A stretch of 44,573 nucleotides of DNA from GCA-002701455 sp964342575 (GTDB lineage Bacteria > Pseudomonadota > Alphaproteobacteria > Thalassobaculales > Thalassobaculaceae). Below, one piece after another: positions 42,777 through 44,573 of the stretch. Under the pieces are notes generated by a model that made no database searches, was not told where the DNA came from, and saw only the letters and a program-made list of their open reading frames with translations. Position 1 is the stretch's first letter. Every line of letters starts with the position of its first letter. A program made the position numbers and the translations under genes. The DNA lies in the NCBI GenBank assembly GCA_964342575.1, contig CAYFGZ010000016.1:1-44573 (forward strand). The letters run 5' to 3'.

Positions 42777-43322
42777 TCAAACTTCATACATCATGGGGAT
42801 TTCTGCAATAGGAATATAAATAGGGCCGCCTCCTTTAATGATACTTTCAAAAATGGTAAAAGCATTAATAGTAAAGACCCTGGTACTAAAAAGATTGTTA
42901 GATTTCTCATAAAAAGCTATGTCGTCGACTGAAGCATTCTTTAGTTTCGCCAATGTAACGTGTGGCCTAAATTCACGTTTGTCGAACGGGAAGTCACTCC
43001 TAATTAAAGTAGTAACTATTTTCTTTTGAAGAAGCGTTAAAGTAGAGTTACTTAAAACCCCTACCCACAAAGATCTTATCTCACCTTTTCGGGAAAAATG
43101 ATTGACTCCACAAAGCTGCAGAAAGAACCGAGCCACCCTTATGTTCTCCAAAGCTTCGATTATCTCCTCAGTAATTCCGTTGTTGACAGTTCCTATAAAG
43201 CACAATGTTAAATGAAAGTTATGGGGTGTAACCCAAGTTGCTCCTCTAATACCATGCTGAATTCGCTTTAAATCAGCCGATATATCTGTTGGTATAGTCA
43301 GTGCAATAAATAAACGTTTCAA
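42777..43322 (-). CDS. thpR: RNA 2',3'-cyclic phosphodiesterase ThpR (LigT)
   Basis: 181 residues of the 2H phosphoesterase fold. The two HxTx motifs are HLTL (His37) in NFHLTLCFIG and HVTL (His121) in FRPHVTLAKL. Family enzymes open 2',3'-cyclic phosphates at RNA ends and can join tRNA halves. The start is TTG at 43322, selected by GAGG at proper distance; no ATG exists before the conserved N-terminus MKRLFIALTIP. It starts 18 bases after the tesA stop on the same strand, so they form an operon. Confidence 0.92.
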   Translation of the reverse strand: MKRLFIALTIPTDISADLKRIQHGIRGATWVTPHNFHLTLCFIGTVNNGITEEIIEALENIRVARFFLQLCGVNHFSRKGEIRSLWVGVLSNSTLTLLQKKIVTTLIRSDFPFDKREFRPHVTLAKLKNASVDDIAFYEKSNNLFSTRVFTINAFTIFESIIKGGGPIYIPIAEIPMMYEV

Positions 43323-43328
43323 AATTCA

Positions 43329-43332
43329 CCTC
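43329..43332 (-). promoter_or_regulatory. Ribosome-binding site fixing the thpR TTG start
   Basis: GAGG on the minus strand lies six bases before the TTG start of thpR and inside the short gap after tesA. No ATG or GTG competes in this frame. Confidence 0.6.
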
Positions 43333-43340
43333 GAAGATCG

Positions 43341-43988
43341 TTAGTTTTGCTTCACCTGCGTCAGTAATTTCCTAACATATGGGATAATCCTCTTGATAAT
43401 TTCCCGCACACCTTCCCGGTTCGGATGTATACCGTCCGATTGGTTCAGTCGAGGCCTCCCTGCGACCCCGTCGAGGAAGAATGGATAAAAAATAACATCA
43501 TATTCCGAAGCCAATTCACTAAATACAGCATTAAACTCTTTACCATATTCTTTTCCCAGATTTGGCGGCGCTAACATTCCCGCAAATAATACTGGAGTTC
43601 CAATTCTCTTTAATTGCTGCAAAATTTTTTTCAAATTCATTCGAGTAACGGCGGGATCAAGCCCACGAAGCCCATCATTCGCTCCTAATTCCAGAATAAC
43701 CGCATCTGGATTGCTGGCAAGCGACCATTCTAGACGCGAAAAGCCGGCCATACTCGTATCACCCGATACGCCGGCATTTACGACACTGACGAGCTCGCCC
43801 TCTTCTTTCAGGAAAATCTCTAATTGCGCACAAAACTGATCCGTTTCAGGCAAACCATAGCCTGCAATCAAACTATCACCGAAAGCTAATACGGTAATAT
43901 CTTTCGCGTAGGACCAGCTAGGGCACCACATAATAACAAAGATAAGAAAAGTAATTAGTGGGGAGCTATAAATTTTATTGATCCTCAT
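43341..43988 (-). CDS. tesA: GDSL-type arylesterase / acyl-CoA thioesterase I (TesA)
   Basis: 215 residues. A signal peptide of about 28 residues (positive MRINK, hydrophobic FLIFVIMW, cleavage after SYA) sends it to the periplasm. SGNH blocks: GDSL with Ser39, Gly in NAGVSGDTS, Asn in ELGANDGLRG, and the Asp-His pair in SDGIHPN. These match TesA/ApeA, a periplasmic lysophospholipase, arylesterase and thioesterase. It is divergent from an ABC ATPase gene across 95 bases, a pairing kept in many Proteobacteria (tesA-ybbA). Confidence 0.95.
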   Translation of the reverse strand: MRINKIYSSPLITFLIFVIMWCPSWSYAKDITVLAFGDSLIAGYGLPETDQFCAQLEIFLKEEGELVSVVNAGVSGDTSMAGFSRLEWSLASNPDAVILELGANDGLRGLDPAVTRMNLKKILQQLKRIGTPVLFAGMLAPPNLGKEYGKEFNAVFSELASEYDVIFYPFFLDGVAGRPRLNQSDGIHPNREGVREIIKRIIPYVRKLLTQVKQN

Positions 43989-44083
43989 GTGTAAAATCCC
44001 ATATAGAAAGTGTTCTATAATTCACTTAAGACCTGGTGGGTAGGCCTCTAAAATCAACCGGATATTAAAAAGTTGAAACGACA

Positions 44084-44573
44084 ATGAGTGATAAAGAATT
44101 TTCGGCGGATCATAAAGCCAATAGTGAACTGTCCATATTACTACGTGATGTAAAGCTTGATTTGAAAAGTGGAGCCGGACTTGTCAACATTTTACGCGGT
44201 ATTAACCTTGAAATAACTAATGGGTCAACGGTGAGTATAGTGGGACCATCCGGCGCTGGGAAATCCACCCTGATGATGGTCATTGCGGGGATAGAAGCGA
44301 CAACATCCGGGCACGTTAATATTTTGAATGCGGATTTTTCCGGTTTGAACGAGGATGAATTAGCTCTGTTTAGACGGGACAATATAGGAATAGTGTTCCA
44401 GGCTTTTCATTTAATACCCACGATGACTGCTTTAGAGAACGTAGCGTTGCCGTTAGAGTTGGCCCGTGACCGGACATCAATTGAAAAAGCCAAGCTAAGT
44501 TTATCCCAGGTAGAACTGTTAGAAAGGGCAGAACATTACCCAGCTCAATTATCTGGCGGAGAGCAACAACGCG
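44084..44573 (+). CDS. ABC transporter ATP-binding protein, N-terminal part (YbbA-like)
   Basis: The gene runs off the window end; 163 codons are seen. Walker A is GPSGAGKST, the Q-loop is VFQAFHL, and the signature LSGGEQQR is reached just before the end. NIGIVFQAFHLIPTMTALENVALPLEL is the LolD/MacB/YbbA pattern, given here in part. Divergence from tesA supports YbbA, whose partner permease YbbP should follow outside the window. It probably moves lipids or lipoproteins across the inner membrane. ATG 44084 has a weak ribosome site. Confidence 0.9.
   Translation, partial: MSDKEFSADHKANSELSILLRDVKLDLKSGAGLVNILRGINLEITNGSTVSIVGPSGAGKSTLMMVIAGIEATTSGHVNILNADFSGLNEDELALFRRDNIGIVFQAFHLIPTMTALENVALPLELARDRTSIEKAKLSLSQVELLERAEHYPAQLSGGEQQR

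Overview
The window is a dense, moderately AT-rich bacterial chromosome segment with 42 protein genes (partial genes at both ends), one tRNA and no gene-free gap above 300 bases. The longest gaps (3268-3519, 6123-6373, 32687-32930, 41595-41860) hold promoters, a possible short reading frame and an inverted repeat. I see no insertion sequence, phage gene, CRISPR array or rRNA. The best placement is an Alphaproteobacterium, probably a free-living, possibly marine heterotroph. The direct-repeat LexA operator GTTC-N7-GTTC at imuB is the alphaproteobacterial type. TRAP transport, the imuB-dnaE2 mutasome, TIGR04372-type glycosyltransferases and many single catabolic enzymes also fit. Finer taxonomy cannot be read from the window.

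Layout. 1-1472: end of a TRAP transporter (dctQ-dctM). 1588-12262: mixed enzymes with frequent strand changes: TPR protein, ketopantoate-reductase-family protein, glutathione transferase, two alpha/beta hydrolases, class III aminotransferase, CBS-less KpsF-type isomerase, enoyl-CoA hydratase, a CobW-family zinc GTPase with a six-His run, and a 2OG-Fe(II) oxygenase. 12346-18319: a small surface-glycan-like locus, with an SDR, an acetolactate-synthase-like ThDP enzyme and a methyltransferase on the plus strand, facing two tandem paralogous TIGR04372-like glycosyltransferases. 18467-21617: flavin reductase, then a hydantoinase/N-carbamoyl-D-amino-acid hydrolase pair. 21772-26753: FAD amine oxidase, moaA, and a bicupin/HpaI-aldolase/PhyH-dioxygenase operon. 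26909-32686: damage-inducible translesion cassette imuB-dnaE2 behind a LexA operator, preceded by a TerB-DnaJ protein. 32931-41047: D-lactate dehydrogenase-like flavoprotein, esterase, FAH-family hydrolase, orphan flagellin, LLM oxidoreductase, glutaredoxin-DinB fusion, and the AtuA/DUF4387 pair. 41098-44573: tRNA-Ala(CGC), yggT, folD, thpR, tesA and the start of the ABC ATPase usually divergent from tesA.

How it works together. Most genes are short catabolic units (carboxylate uptake, hydantoin or pyrimidine ring opening, aldol cleavage, ring-fission-type cupin, fumarylacetoacetate-type hydrolysis, D-2-hydroxyacid oxidation), consistent with a scavenger of dissolved organic matter. No transcriptional regulator was recognised among the 42 genes. 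The features most worth a second look are the LexA operator lying inside the first codons of imuB in a cassette lacking imuA, the glycan locus with its ThDP enzyme and twin glycosyltransferases, the glutaredoxin-DinB fusion, the AtuA/DUF4387 pair, and a possible 46-codon reading frame between a good promoter and an alpha/beta hydrolase.
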